Shown here in pieces: positions 10,064 through 18,651 of a DNA stretch of 64,000 nt. Every line of letters begins with the position of its first letter. Position 1 is the stretch's first letter. Below the pieces are notes generated by a model. The model saw only the letters and a program-made list of their open reading frames with translations. It was not told the origin of the DNA and made no database searches. Source of the DNA: Anaerosporobacter faecicola (lineage in GTDB: Bacteria > Bacillota > Clostridia > Lachnospirales > Lachnospiraceae); NCBI RefSeq assembly GCF_012070565.1, contig NZ_JAAQRO010000042.1:40328-104327 (forward strand), in the 5' to 3' direction. Both the position numbers and the translations under genes were made by a program.

Positions 10064-11074
10064 CTACTCACCCTCATATCGTTCAAGAATTTCGAGCAAA
10101 TAGGTGCGAAATTGATCTTGCAACCAAGTTGGTTCAAGAATCTTCACATGACTTCCATAGGAAAGGATTAATCCATATACCCAGTCATCTAATTCATATG
10201 TCGCTTTTACAAGAAAGTCCCCATTCTCCATCTTCGTAATGTCACCAAGATCAAAATTATCATAAACCCGATATCCTTGGGAACGTTCGATCTGTAAGGT
10301 TAAGGTGACAAGGTTTGATTGTCTACCTTTTCCCTTGTCTATTATATGATCTTCATGCTCTTTTGATTGTTCCTTTAATAGTTCTACCTTGTCTTCTCCC
10401 TCTTCCTTCTTCCCTTGTTCCGTTTCCGACATGGTTTTCTCTTCTTCTAATAAAGCAATTCTCTTGCCATACTCCTCTTCAAATGTTTCCTCTAATACAA
10501 CTACCTGTTGCATACGACATAATTTGAAGATTCGCAGACCTTTTTTTATTACACAATAAGCTTTGAGATACCAGGTATAATCCTTGAACCACAGCTGTAG
10601 AGGTTCTACCACTCGTTCCGTGATTTCCCCTAGTCGATTGTAATATTGAAACCGTACTCTTTTATGATATATGATTGCTTCTTTGAGATTCCCATACAGT
10701 TCCTGTCTTTGATTACTCCAATCAGAGAAATCCATGGCTAGCCATCTGGGTTGCCCTATTTGAAAGATACTACTCAATTTGTCAACAATGGCATCTGTAC
10801 TGCCCTTATCCACTTCCGCCATACTCTCCAGTGCAGCCAGGATATCTCTCTGCTCTTTCTTCGAAACTAAGCTTTTGTCGAAAACAAAATGATCCAATAG
10901 ATAGATTCCACCATACCGACCTTTCTTCGTATACACAGGGACGCCTGCCATGCTAAGTGCATCAACATCACGATAAATCGTCCGTATGGAAACTTCAAAC
11001 CGCTCCGCTAATTCCTTGGCAGTAACACATCTTTTTTGTAACAATATATATAAGATTTCAAATAAGCGGTTCAT
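10064..11074 (-). CDS. WYL-domain transcriptional regulator (DeoR/YafY type)
   Basis: This 336-residue protein has an N-terminal helix-turn-helix (about residues 7-55, core ELAERFEVSIRTIYRDVDAL) and a YGGIYLLD wing. A WYL domain follows (about 135-210, containing WYLKAYC and FKLCRM), then a C-terminal WCX segment. Such proteins are DNA-binding regulators whose WYL domain senses ligands, often nucleic acid or nucleotides. Residues about 212-262 are an extra highly charged Glu/Lys stretch not usual between WYL and WCX. A GGAGAGG ribosome binding site precedes the ATG. It lies downstream of the aminotransferase on the same strand (83-bp gap) and ends at a good terminator. The target genes are unknown. 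Confidence 0.9.
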   Translation of the reverse strand: MNRLFEILYILLQKRCVTAKELAERFEVSIRTIYRDVDALSMAGVPVYTKKGRYGGIYLLDHFVFDKSLVSKKEQRDILAALESMAEVDKGSTDAIVDKLSSIFQIGQPRWLAMDFSDWSNQRQELYGNLKEAIIYHKRVRFQYYNRLGEITERVVEPLQLWFKDYTWYLKAYCVIKKGLRIFKLCRMQQVVVLEETFEEEYGKRIALLEEEKTMSETEQGKKEEGEDKVELLKEQSKEHEDHIIDKGKGRQSNLVTLTLQIERSQGYRVYDNFDLGDITKMENGDFLVKATYELDDWVYGLILSYGSHVKILEPTWLQDQFRTYLLEILERYEGE

Positions 11075-11157
11075 ATTGTATTCCTCTCCTCATTTTCTAA
11101 ATCGATCAGCTCTTTTATGTATTTACAGGCCCAAATTAGTAACTACAACGCTGGAAC

Positions 11158-12390
11158 TCATTGGTTCATTGAGCTATCTTCTAGTATCGTTTGAATTGCT
11201 TTTCCCAACCTCTTAATTCCTTCTTCTATCATAGTAGCATCCGAATTGGTATAATTCAATCGCAATGTGTTTACCTCTCCCTCTTTTGTATAGAAGGGAT
11301 TACCCGGAACAAATGCGATATTCTCCTTGATTGCCAACTCGAATAATTTCATACTGGAAAGTCCTTGTGGTAATTCCGCCCACATGAACATTCCTCCTTT
11401 TGGTCTGGTAACTTTGACTTCTTTAGGAAAATACCTCGCAATAGCACGTAGCATCGCATCGCTTTGGGAGTGGTACAATTCCTTAATCTTCGCAATATGT
11501 TCTTTCAAGTCATTGTGCTCTAGATAATCGTAGATTAGATACTGCGCAAAGATATTACTATGAAGATCCGAAGCTTGTTTCGCAACGACAATCTGCTCCC
11601 TAATTGTTTGGTTCTTCGTACAGATCCAGCCCAAACGCAAACCTGGTGTTATAATTTTCGAGATGGAACCAAATACAACACTATTTTCAAGCACCCCTGC
11701 TCCCGCATAAGGTAGTACTTCCGCTTCAAAAGATAGGTCACTGTATGGATCGTCTTCAATCAAAACGGTATCATAATGTCGCAACAGTTCCCCCAATTTC
11801 TTTCTCTTTTCTAGAGAATAGGTCAAGCCTGTTGGATTCTGAAAGTTGGGTACGGTATAAAGCATCTTTACCTTATTCTCCTTTAGAACCCTCTCTAATA
11901 CTTCCAAATCTAACCCGTCCTCTAACAAAGGAATTCCACAAAACTCTGGTTCATATAATGAAAATGCTTGGATTGCTCCTAGATATCCTGGTTCCTCCAT
12001 TCCTACAAGATCACCCTTATTCAATAACACCTTTCCCATTAGGTCAAGTGCCTGCTGCGACCCTGTTGTTATTATAATATCCTCTTCTGTAACTTGAAGA
12101 TGATATCGCTCCCTATAACGCTTAGCAACCCATTGACGTAATGGGCGCAATCCCTCTGTTGTAGAATACTGAAATACTTTTTGTCCGTACTTCGCTATGA
12201 TTCGATTCATAGACTCCTGTAATGCTTCTTGTGGAAATGATATAGGATTTGGTAACCCTCCAGCAAAGGATATCACCTCTGGATTCTCTGTTACCTTAAG
12301 AATTTCACGAATAAAAGATGGTTTCGTATTTCGCATACGATTAGAAATGATAGAATAATCTTCGAATTGTTCTGCTTGCTTGTTTTGCAT
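11158..12390 (-). CDS. PLP-dependent class I/II aminotransferase (LysN/MocR-associated type)
   Basis: This 410-residue fold-type I aminotransferase shows FAGGLPNPISFP near the N-terminus, the cofactor segment TTGSQQALDL, and the substrate-binding asparagine in VPNFQNPTGLTYS. The Schiff-base lysine is in GSISKIITPGLRLGW (about residue 240). The family includes 2-aminoadipate and broad-range amino-acid aminotransferases, and the substrate here cannot be read from sequence. The ATG has an AAGGGGG ribosome binding site. Its promoter lies back to back within that of the divergent MocR-type gene at 12505, whose own aminotransferase-like domain makes it the likely controller. Confidence 0.9.
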   Translation of the reverse strand: MQNKQAEQFEDYSIISNRMRNTKPSFIREILKVTENPEVISFAGGLPNPISFPQEALQESMNRIIAKYGQKVFQYSTTEGLRPLRQWVAKRYRERYHLQVTEEDIIITTGSQQALDLMGKVLLNKGDLVGMEEPGYLGAIQAFSLYEPEFCGIPLLEDGLDLEVLERVLKENKVKMLYTVPNFQNPTGLTYSLEKRKKLGELLRHYDTVLIEDDPYSDLSFEAEVLPYAGAGVLENSVVFGSISKIITPGLRLGWICTKNQTIREQIVVAKQASDLHSNIFAQYLIYDYLEHNDLKEHIAKIKELYHSQSDAMLRAIARYFPKEVKVTRPKGGMFMWAELPQGLSSMKLFELAIKENIAFVPGNPFYTKEGEVNTLRLNYTNSDATMIEEGIKRLGKAIQTILEDSSMNQ

Positions 12391-12419
12391 ATATGAATTC
12401 CCCCTTGAATTTTTTTCAA

Positions 12420-12457
12420 ATTATAGCATTGTAATTGTATGGTTTCAACGCTATAAT
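12420..12457. promoter_or_regulatory. two fully overlapping opposed promoters (aminotransferase / MocR regulator)
   Basis: Plus strand: -35 TTGTAA at 12429-12434, 17-bp spacer, -10 TATAAT at 12452-12457, reading into the MocR gene. Minus strand: -35 TTGAAA at 12448-12443, 17-bp spacer, -10 TATAAT at 12425-12420, reading into the aminotransferase. The two promoters occupy the same 38 bp facing opposite ways, so RNA polymerase can use only one at a time. TTGTAT and ATACAA half-sites nearby (12435, 12466) could be regulator binding sites. Confidence 0.75.
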
Positions 12458-12504
12458 TGTTTGCAATACAATATAAGAAATTGTTTGCAAGAAAGGAGAA
12501 TCTC

Positions 12505-13923
12505 ATGCCTGTTAATTCATTTGACGATTATCCAATGAGTTGGAAACCAAAGTTAACCAAAAGTAATAAACCTATTTACCAAGCTCTTGCATACCAGTTA
12601 GAAAGCGATATTAAGAGTGGTGCCCTGCTTCCTGGTACCATGCTTCCTCCCCAACGGGAGCTTGCGGACTATCTTGACCTTAATCTAAGTACCATCTCGA
12701 GAGCATTTAAATTATGTGAACAGAAAGGACTCCTCTCTGCTTCCATTGGTCGTGGAACGTTTGTCTCTTCGGATGCCCGCAGCAATTCCATCTTGCTGAA
12801 TGTGCTTAATGATACCCCAAGTGAAGGTTTCATTGAAATGGGGGCGATTCTTCCAACCTTGGAGGAGGGTGACATGATCACCTCCTTTATGCAAACAATT
12901 CTAAAGGAACCCGGATCCTATCAATATCTGAATTATTCCAGTCCCATGGGTTCTCCCTTCCAACAAGAAGCCGCGAATCACTGGTTACAAAAAGGGCATT
13001 GTTTCGTATCCAAACAACAGATTCTGTTCTCCAATGGCTCACAAAATGCACTTTGCTGCATCTTAGCATCACTTTTTCAAACCGGAGACAAGATTCTCAC
13101 TACCTCATTGGTCTATTCCGGAATTAAAACGGTTGCCACCATGTTAGGCATTCAACTTGTTGCTCTCCCTTTGAAAAATGGTCGCTTTACCATCGAACAG
13201 GTCCAGACTATCTGTAAGACAGAAAATATCAAAGGGCTATACCTCATCCCTGATTTTCATAATCCCACAACGGTTACGATGCCACTGTCACTACGAAAAG
13301 AGATTGCTGCCTTCGCAATAAGCAATCATTTGCTCATCCTAGAAGATGCCATTAATACACTACTTAAAACAGATGCTGCGATTTTACCCTCCATACAATC
13401 TCTTGCACCAGAGAATACGATCTATATCATGAGCTTGTCAAAAACCATATCCCCAGGTCTTCGCATGGCACTGATTGCCTCACCACAAGCGTACATAAAA
13501 AAAATCGCTGTAGCGATCTATAATAATACCATCTCCGTATCTCCTCTTATGGTCGAATGCGCAGCCAGACTAATACAATCTGGACTAGCAGAGCAGATTC
13601 GTTGCCATCGAAGATTGGAGATTCAGAAACGGAATGAACTAGCAGATTCCCTATTAGCAGGGTTTATCAGCCCCTGTGAAGCCGAATGTAACTTACGTTA
13701 TCTACAATTACCGGATTACTTTACTGGAACAAGCTTTGAATTGTGTGCAAGGCAAGCTGGCGTACAAGTCTATGCAGCCGAACGATTCGCCGTCGGCAAC
13801 TGTTCCGTCCCCAAAGCAGTACGAATCGCCATCACCAGCCCCGCAAGTACAAACGAGTGTAACGAAGGCTTAATCAAACTCCGTTCCCTATTAATAAATC
13901 CTCATGATTTTACTTATCTGTAG
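12505..13923 (+). CDS. MocR-type (GntR/aminotransferase fusion) transcriptional regulator
   Basis: The start is placed at the ATG at 12505 because AAGGAGA lies just upstream; an in-frame ATG at 12457 has no such site. The 472-residue product has an N-terminal GntR winged helix (about residues 20-85, LPPQRELADYLDLNLSTISRAF) and then a fold-type I aminotransferase-like domain. That domain has LFSNGSQNAL, PDFHNPTTVT and a PLP lysine in MSLSKTISPGLRM. MocR proteins use PLP or its adducts as effector and often act on a divergent gene. Here the divergent neighbour is an aminotransferase, which fits control of amino-acid or vitamin B6 metabolism. It could resemble PdxR, but no pdxS/pdxT genes are adjacent. 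Confidence 0.9.
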   Translation: MPVNSFDDYPMSWKPKLTKSNKPIYQALAYQLESDIKSGALLPGTMLPPQRELADYLDLNLSTISRAFKLCEQKGLLSASIGRGTFVSSDARSNSILLNVLNDTPSEGFIEMGAILPTLEEGDMITSFMQTILKEPGSYQYLNYSSPMGSPFQQEAANHWLQKGHCFVSKQQILFSNGSQNALCCILASLFQTGDKILTTSLVYSGIKTVATMLGIQLVALPLKNGRFTIEQVQTICKTENIKGLYLIPDFHNPTTVTMPLSLRKEIAAFAISNHLLILEDAINTLLKTDAAILPSIQSLAPENTIYIMSLSKTISPGLRMALIASPQAYIKKIAVAIYNNTISVSPLMVECAARLIQSGLAEQIRCHRRLEIQKRNELADSLLAGFISPCEAECNLRYLQLPDYFTGTSFELCARQAGVQVYAAERFAVGNCSVPKAVRIAITSPASTNECNEGLIKLRSLLINPHDFTYL

Positions 13924-14598
13924 ATGCGTAGCGTGTTTCGTGCAATTGTATCCCAGCGAGGAAGCTATTCACAATTAAGAAGAGTTTTGCTACCCCCGCC
14001 AATAAAGTAAACCAGCAAAACTCTCAACAACGTAAATCTGCTTCCCCACTGGGATACAATCGCTAAGAAACAATAGCGAAGCATCTTAGCACTTCTTCAT
14101 GTGTACTCATCTCCCCAGGAAGGCGAGGCAAGGAGGCCTGGCCAGCCTGAGCTGAGGCACGATGCCGAATCGATGGCGGTTCCGTATCTCTTATATCAAC
14201 TTCCCGTACACATGTAGAAGTCCTTTGATGCATAGCGTTTTTCGTGCGATTGTAGCCCAGCAGGGAAGCTATTCACAATTAACAAGAGTTTTGCTACCCC
14301 CACCAATAAAGTAAACCAGCAAAACTCTCAACAACGTAAATCTGCTTCCCCACTGGGATACAATCGCTAAGAAACAATAGCGAAGCATCTTAGCACTTCT
14401 TCATGTGTACTCACCTCCCTAGGAAGGCGAGGCAAGGAGGCCTGGCCAGCCTGAGCTGAGGCACGATGCCGAATCGATGGCGGTTCCGTATCTCTTACAT
14501 CAACTTCCCGTACACATGTAGAAGTCCTTAAATGCGTAGTGTGTTTCGTGCGATTGTATCCCAGCGGGGAAGCTATTCACAATTAACAAGAGTTTTGC
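13923..14598. repeat. 304-bp tandem repeat, two full copies plus a 5' partial, made of nested palindromes
   Basis: Copy 1 starts at 13923, copy 2 at 14227, and a truncated copy 3 covers 14531-14598. The period is exactly 304 bp and copies 1 and 2 differ at roughly a dozen positions. Each unit has two palindromic modules. Module A (13923-14085 in copy 1) has outer arms near GATGC/GCATC, middle arms (13945-13964 with 14040-14060) and an inner 10-bp stem GAGTTTTGCT/AGCAAAACTC (13982-13991 with 14014-14023). Module B (14091-14221) has 16-bp arms (14091-14106 with 14206-14221, one mismatch) around a GC-rich centre. There is no open reading frame of note. It could be a structured RNA, a non-autonomous transposable element or a protein-binding array. 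Confidence 0.85.
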
Positions 14599-14609
14599 GT
14601 GACCTAAAT

Positions 14610-14678
14610 AAGGACCTGTTGCCCGACTATTTCTCCATTACATCTTCCATGTAAGAAATCCTCGTGCAACAAGTCCTT
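14610..14678 (-). terminator. long-loop hairpin, probable terminator of the 14684 gene
   Basis: A 13-bp stem with one mismatch (14610-14622 with 14666-14678) encloses a smaller hairpin TTACAT/ATGTAA at 14638-14654. It lies 5 bp beyond the stop of the minus-strand gene. The T-run after the stem is poor (ATTTAG), so termination is likely but not certain. Confidence 0.5.
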
Positions 14679-14683
14679 AATTT

Positions 14684-15130
14684 TTATTTGTTATACTCTT
14701 CAATCATCGTATTCACAGCTGTATAAATGGCGTCAACTAAATCTTTCTTTGTATAAGTCTTCGCTGCATTTTTAGAAACCCAACCATTTACCTCATCTGT
14801 AAAATATACGATTGCGTCATATTCTTTATTTGCAACAACAGCATTTTCCTTTTTGCCACTAACGTTTGCAAAGAATACGACTTCACCATTCTGTGCATAT
14901 GCACCAGCGTTAATTAATTCAGAACCTGAAGGTACAACTTCTTCTTTTGTTGTAATGAATTCACCAACTAGTTTTTTCGTAATACACTTAATCGTGCATT
15001 TTTCTTTCTTTGTTACTTTAGTTTCGGACTTACTTGCTGTCTTTTTTTCATTCTTCTTGTCTGTACTTGCTAAAGCAACATTCACTTTTACCTTATTGTT
15101 GAGAGATTTTTTCAACTGTCTTTTGTTCAT
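14684..15130 (-). CDS. hypothetical lysine-rich protein
   Basis: This 148-residue protein is not recognised with confidence. The first 45 residues are highly basic and Lys/Ser/Thr-rich (KKNEKKTASKSETKVTKKEK), like the disordered tails of nucleic-acid-binding proteins. The remaining 100 residues form a compact alpha/beta-looking domain with YDAIVYFTDE and a C-terminal amphipathic helix. There is no signal peptide, membrane segment or catalytic motif. An AAGGAAAG ribosome binding site precedes the ATG. It stands alone between the 304-bp repeats and the U32-like pair, with its own upstream region (15131-15315) containing a CTATC-GGT-GATAG inverted repeat at 15186-15198. Confidence 0.75.
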   Translation of the reverse strand: MNKRQLKKSLNNKVKVNVALASTDKKNEKKTASKSETKVTKKEKCTIKCITKKLVGEFITTKEEVVPSGSELINAGAYAQNGEVVFFANVSGKKENAVVANKEYDAIVYFTDEVNGWVSKNAAKTYTKKDLVDAIYTAVNTMIEEYNK

Positions 15131-15315
15131 AAGATTCTTTCCTTCCAGAGACTATTCAGTCAACATTTGATTTTTCCTACCCCTTCTATCGGTGATAGAG
15201 TTTCATTATGTGATGTGCAATTACATAACAATGTATTATGATATCATAACTTAATAATATCTGTCCACACAATTTTTTTCCGAATCATTACAAGTGGCTA
15301 TCCGACTAATATTTT

Positions 15316-16272
15316 CTAAAACCGCATCTCCGGATAATAGCAGGATAAGCCCATCTTACACATGACTCTGCTTTCTTCGGGTAATTGCATCCTTTTTAGG
15401 AATTCTTCTTGGGATTTACATTCCGATGCGATTTCAATATTCTGCTTTACATATTGAATGTCCCGACATACATTACTCCATTCATCTGATCGTCCGACAA
15501 TCTTACAGGCAGCAATGTTCATCTGCACAAAACGGTATATGGAGCACAGTCCACAAGCATATTCATGAAATGATCTTGTATATAATTGGTCATTCCATTC
15601 CACCTGATGACGTTTCTCAAAACTATCGTTTTTTATGTGAATCTCATTAGGCGCAGAAACCAAACTACCACATATAGAACATTGTTCATTTCGATGCATT
15701 CCCAAACAGTTGGAATCGGAAAACATACAGCCATTTCGCATCATAAAGACTTCATATTCCGCTTCTGGTACCTGCGTCACGATCTGCTCAATCTCATCCA
15801 CCGATAAGTCTCTTGGAATAATAATTCGCTTGGCACCATGTTCCTGATAGAACTTAGCAATCTGTGTATTATAGACTCCACTAATGGTACTTACAACTGC
15901 GGGTAGATCATATTCTTTTGCCAGCTCCACAAGCTCAATACAGGAAACAATTACCCCATCTACTTCTGCTTCTTTCAAAATTATAAAATATTTTCTAATG
16001 TCATTTAATTGTTCTTCCGAATAGATGCTGGAATTAAAAGTGACATAGATCAATACGCCTTTTTTTCGAACATTTTTAATTATTTCTACTACTTCTTCTA
16101 TAGAAAATGGGTTTGCTTTCTTTCGAAAACCAGACATTCGATTAATGTCCGCATACTCCCCATATTTTCTCCACCATTCTTCATCATAAAACCCAATATA
16201 GAATTCCCCTGCACCTGCCTCAATGTAATCATCAATGTGCTCCATATTATTAAGTGGTACCAATATTCTCAT
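15316..16272 (-). CDS. U32-peptidase-like TIM-barrel protein, Cys-rich
   Basis: This 318-residue protein begins MRILVPLNN, followed by a GAGEFYIGFY strand typical of the U32 family (PrtC, RlhA, UbiU/UbiV). Barrel strands include GVLIYVTFN, VDGVIVSC and KRIIIPRDLS. The centre carries the Cys-containing signature region NGCMFSDSNCLGMHRN and CSICG, and later ACGLC. U32-related proteins act in tRNA or rRNA hydroxylation, ubiquinone hydroxylation or proteolysis, and several bind an iron-sulfur cluster through four cysteines. It is followed downstream in the same strand order by no other gene and is preceded by a second U32-like gene (69-bp gap), so the two probably work as a pair. The substrate is unknown. 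Confidence 0.75.
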   Translation of the reverse strand: MRILVPLNNMEHIDDYIEAGAGEFYIGFYDEEWWRKYGEYADINRMSGFRKKANPFSIEEVVEIIKNVRKKGVLIYVTFNSSIYSEEQLNDIRKYFIILKEAEVDGVIVSCIELVELAKEYDLPAVVSTISGVYNTQIAKFYQEHGAKRIIIPRDLSVDEIEQIVTQVPEAEYEVFMMRNGCMFSDSNCLGMHRNEQCSICGSLVSAPNEIHIKNDSFEKRHQVEWNDQLYTRSFHEYACGLCSIYRFVQMNIAACKIVGRSDEWSNVCRDIQYVKQNIEIASECKSQEEFLKRMQLPEESRVMCKMGLSCYYPEMRF

Positions 16273-16341
16273 ATAATTCCATGCCCTTTCATAAATCTAA
16301 CAACCTTTCGCACACAAGCTTCCTGTGAATGACTCCTTACT

Positions 16342-17178
16342 TTACACGAATTTCTCCAATCTTACTGGGAAATAGATATTTCGATATTTATGGATTCCTT
16401 CAATATCACACTCTTGATTTTCAAAATAAACTGCACGTCCAACACGGATCCATTCCCTGTCATCCTGCAAATCATAGTGAATTATCGTATCCTGACATTC
16501 TTTCCCACACCCCTGGTTTGGTCGGAATTTCTTCTCTAACTGTTTATTAATGGAAGCATATTCGCAGATCTGCCCTACCGTCATATAGCAAAATGGGGTA
16601 TGCATTCCAATAACGATTCCTTTTGGTTTCTTTTCCAAATTAACAGCTATGTTTGTCCGATCGAACTCCATACCATCAATCTGGTATTCTTCAATTAGGT
16701 GGGTAAGGTATCTTGTAAAGATTTTTGGTCGTAAAACTGTCTTAAAAAAATTCGGATATCGAGGATCTCTATAATCCTTCATGAATAACCGCCCCATATT
16801 CAAGCGAACATCATATGTTTCATGAATATAGGAAAGCATACCATAATCATTCACGGTAATCTCGTCCATATTCCCTTCAAAATAGTCTACATATCCTTCC
16901 ACCTTCTTCTTTCCTTCCTCTAAATCTTTCTGTGGAAGAATCGGTATAACTAAGGTAACTCGAATTCCCATATGCTTCGCATATGCCATTACTTGTTCAA
17001 CTGTAGAATCTTTCATATGGATAAAATATTGCGCACAAAAATAAGAGCCGATATAGATTCTCTCTACATGCTCAAATCCAGCCTTATGAGCGGCTTCCTT
17101 GACCACAGTCTCTATCGTCTCTTCTTGTTCCAACTCCTGCATAATATCACAGTAATTCAGACAATTGATCTGTTCCAT
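16342..17178 (-). CDS. second U32-like TIM-barrel protein, partner of the 15316 gene
   Basis: This 278-residue protein has alternating strands and helices of a TIM barrel: HVERIYIGSYFCAQ, IRVTLVIPILPQ, EITVNDYGML, QIDGMEFDRTN. It ends with cysteines in TPFCYMTVGQICEYA and QGCGKEC, the positions where U32-related UbiV-type proteins bind an iron-sulfur cluster. The fold call rests on this pattern and on its pairing with the clearer U32-like gene downstream. UbiU and UbiV form a comparable heterodimer, but ubiquinone is not made by Clostridia, so the reaction must differ. A good AAGGGAG ribosome binding site precedes the ATG. An APH-type kinase lies upstream (137-bp gap containing a GGCGATG/CATCGCC hairpin near 17210-17246). 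Confidence 0.6.
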   Translation of the reverse strand: MEQINCLNYCDIMQELEQEETIETVVKEAAHKAGFEHVERIYIGSYFCAQYFIHMKDSTVEQVMAYAKHMGIRVTLVIPILPQKDLEEGKKKVEGYVDYFEGNMDEITVNDYGMLSYIHETYDVRLNMGRLFMKDYRDPRYPNFFKTVLRPKIFTRYLTHLIEEYQIDGMEFDRTNIAVNLEKKPKGIVIGMHTPFCYMTVGQICEYASINKQLEKKFRPNQGCGKECQDTIIHYDLQDDREWIRVGRAVYFENQECDIEGIHKYRNIYFPVRLEKFV

Positions 17179-17315
17179 ATATGTCTCCCTTCTTTCCTCA
17201 TTCTCAAAGGCGATGGCAGAACTTTAGGAAGTCCCGTCATCGCCAATTCCTTGATTACTAAGTAGAAATCTCTCAATAAGACATATATTTACCAATTTAC
17301 TTTGATTCTATGCAT

Positions 17316-18026
17316 TTAGTGTATTTCATAATAACGACATTCTCGAATAACATGGATATATGGTTCTAATTCCTCTAGCGAAACTTGCATCTTGCTTAGA
17401 TACATCTTTCCCAACAGGATTCGCATTTGCATTAGTTCTTCCTTATTCGGAACATCTTCTGGTAACTCCCCATCTGTTAATAGAAAATAACTACGTGCAA
17501 CGTCGTATTGCCATGGTCCATAACAGATATTCATAAAATCAATGATCCGACATTCTCCATTCTCGCATTGATACACATTACCTGGATGATAATCCCCATG
17601 GCAAATGGTATCTCCATCTGGTAGCGCATCAATTTCATTCCAGAGAGGTGCATCCTTTGGTAACCGATTTCTGATGAACCCTCGCAAACTCTCCTTGTAT
17701 GACTTACCTTTTCTTGTATGACAAGCTAACAACAGTTTGTGAAGGTCAACCATTTGGTCCATTATGTAGTTTACATCGCCTCCACTTGTTAGCAAATCCA
17801 GTAGTGTCGTTCCATATAACCGTTCATATATGATCCCCATTCGTTGATCCATATTTCTCAATTCATAAACTTTGGGTATCGGCAACTGAAATTCTTGTAC
17901 AATCATTCCATTATCAAACTCACCTTTGATCGTACATTCCGAAAAACCTTCATAAAACACTTTCCATACTTTCTTGTCATCCAAAGCAAAAACTTCTGCT
18001 GTATTACCCCTTCCGATTAACTCCAT
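17316..18026 (-). CDS. aminoglycoside/choline kinase-like phosphotransferase (APH family)
   Basis: This 236-residue small kinase has a glycine-rich loop (IGRGNTAEVFAL, residues about 4-15) and the invariant lysine in KVWKVFYE. The catalytic loop is CHGDYHPGNVY (about residue 143) and the metal-binding aspartate is in RIIDFMNICYGPWQYD. APH-type kinases phosphorylate aminoglycosides, choline, sugars or other small alcohols. The short length and lack of resistance context suggest a metabolic rather than a drug substrate. AAGGAAG precedes the ATG. It is the first gene of a possible minus-strand group with the two U32-like genes. Confidence 0.85.
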   Translation of the reverse strand: MELIGRGNTAEVFALDDKKVWKVFYEGFSECTIKGEFDNGMIVQEFQLPIPKVYELRNMDQRMGIIYERLYGTTLLDLLTSGGDVNYIMDQMVDLHKLLLACHTRKGKSYKESLRGFIRNRLPKDAPLWNEIDALPDGDTICHGDYHPGNVYQCENGECRIIDFMNICYGPWQYDVARSYFLLTDGELPEDVPNKEELMQMRILLGKMYLSKMQVSLEELEPYIHVIRECRYYEIH

Positions 18027-18350
18027 TTGTTCTTCCTTTCTGTTGTCGATTCACGGTTTGAAAAGGAATACTTTTCTTTGGTTTCAATGTCTGATCGAAT
18101 ACGATATGTTCTCTTTTCTTTTTCCCCATGATGACCACCGTACCTTTCTCAAGATTAAGAACCTTTGTAAAACGCAACACATTATAGCTTCATTTCTTAC
18201 TTATTTTATCTCATAATTTTACCACAATTTCAGAAAAAATTCTAACCAATTGAAGAAAAAATTTGAATTTTATGAAAAACAAGATTGCTTTTTCTTTGGG
18301 TTATGGTATAATATCGTTGTTGTTATTTGCAACAACGGATTCAATCCTAT
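18027..18350. other. divergent intergenic region
   Basis: This AT-rich spacer lies between the minus-strand kinase and the plus-strand tRNA. Apart from the tRNA promoter at 18285-18312, no gene, repeat or strong hairpin is visible. Confidence 0.5.
18285..18312 (+). promoter_or_regulatory. promoter of tRNA-Leu
   Basis: -35 TTGCTT (18285-18290), 16-bp spacer, -10 TATAAT (18307-18312), 38 bp before the mature tRNA. Confidence 0.65.
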
Positions 18351-18434
18351 GCAGTTGTGGCGGAATTGGCATACGCGCATGATTCAGGTTCATGTTCTCG
18401 CAAGGGAGTGTGGGTTCAAGTCCCATCAACTGCA
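18351..18434 (+). tRNA. tRNA-Leu (anticodon CAG)
   Basis: The acceptor stem pairs GCAGTTG with CAACTGC. A D-arm with GGCGGAATTGGCA, an anticodon stem CATGA/TCATG with loop TTCAGGT (anticodon CAG), a long class II variable arm and a T-arm with GGTTCAAGTCC are all present. The 3' CCA is not encoded (ATAC follows the discriminator A). It is transcribed alone, with its own promoter and terminator. Confidence 0.93.
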
Positions 18435-18444
18435 TACTAGAATG

Positions 18445-18493
18445 AAAAAGTCTTGATTTTACTGTATTTACAGTGATATCAAGACTTTTTTTT
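18445..18493 (+). terminator. terminator of tRNA-Leu
   Basis: A 13-bp stem (18445-18457 with 18478-18490) is followed by a T-run. The arms begin with A-runs, so it could also act on the minus strand. Confidence 0.85.
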
Positions 18494-18651
18494 ATAATTT
18501 TTTATAACTGTCCTTGTAATTGATCGTACATGACCACTACAAGTATCATAACCACTCTTCTCCTTATAATCATATAAAAAAACACACTTATGCATCTAAA
18601 ATACAAATGGAATAAACCTCTTTGTACTGCGGAATTTTTTCCAAAAATTTA

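Noticed and set aside
13923..14598. CRISPR array
   Set aside because: The units are 304 bp with no short repeat-spacer alternation, and no cas genes are nearby.
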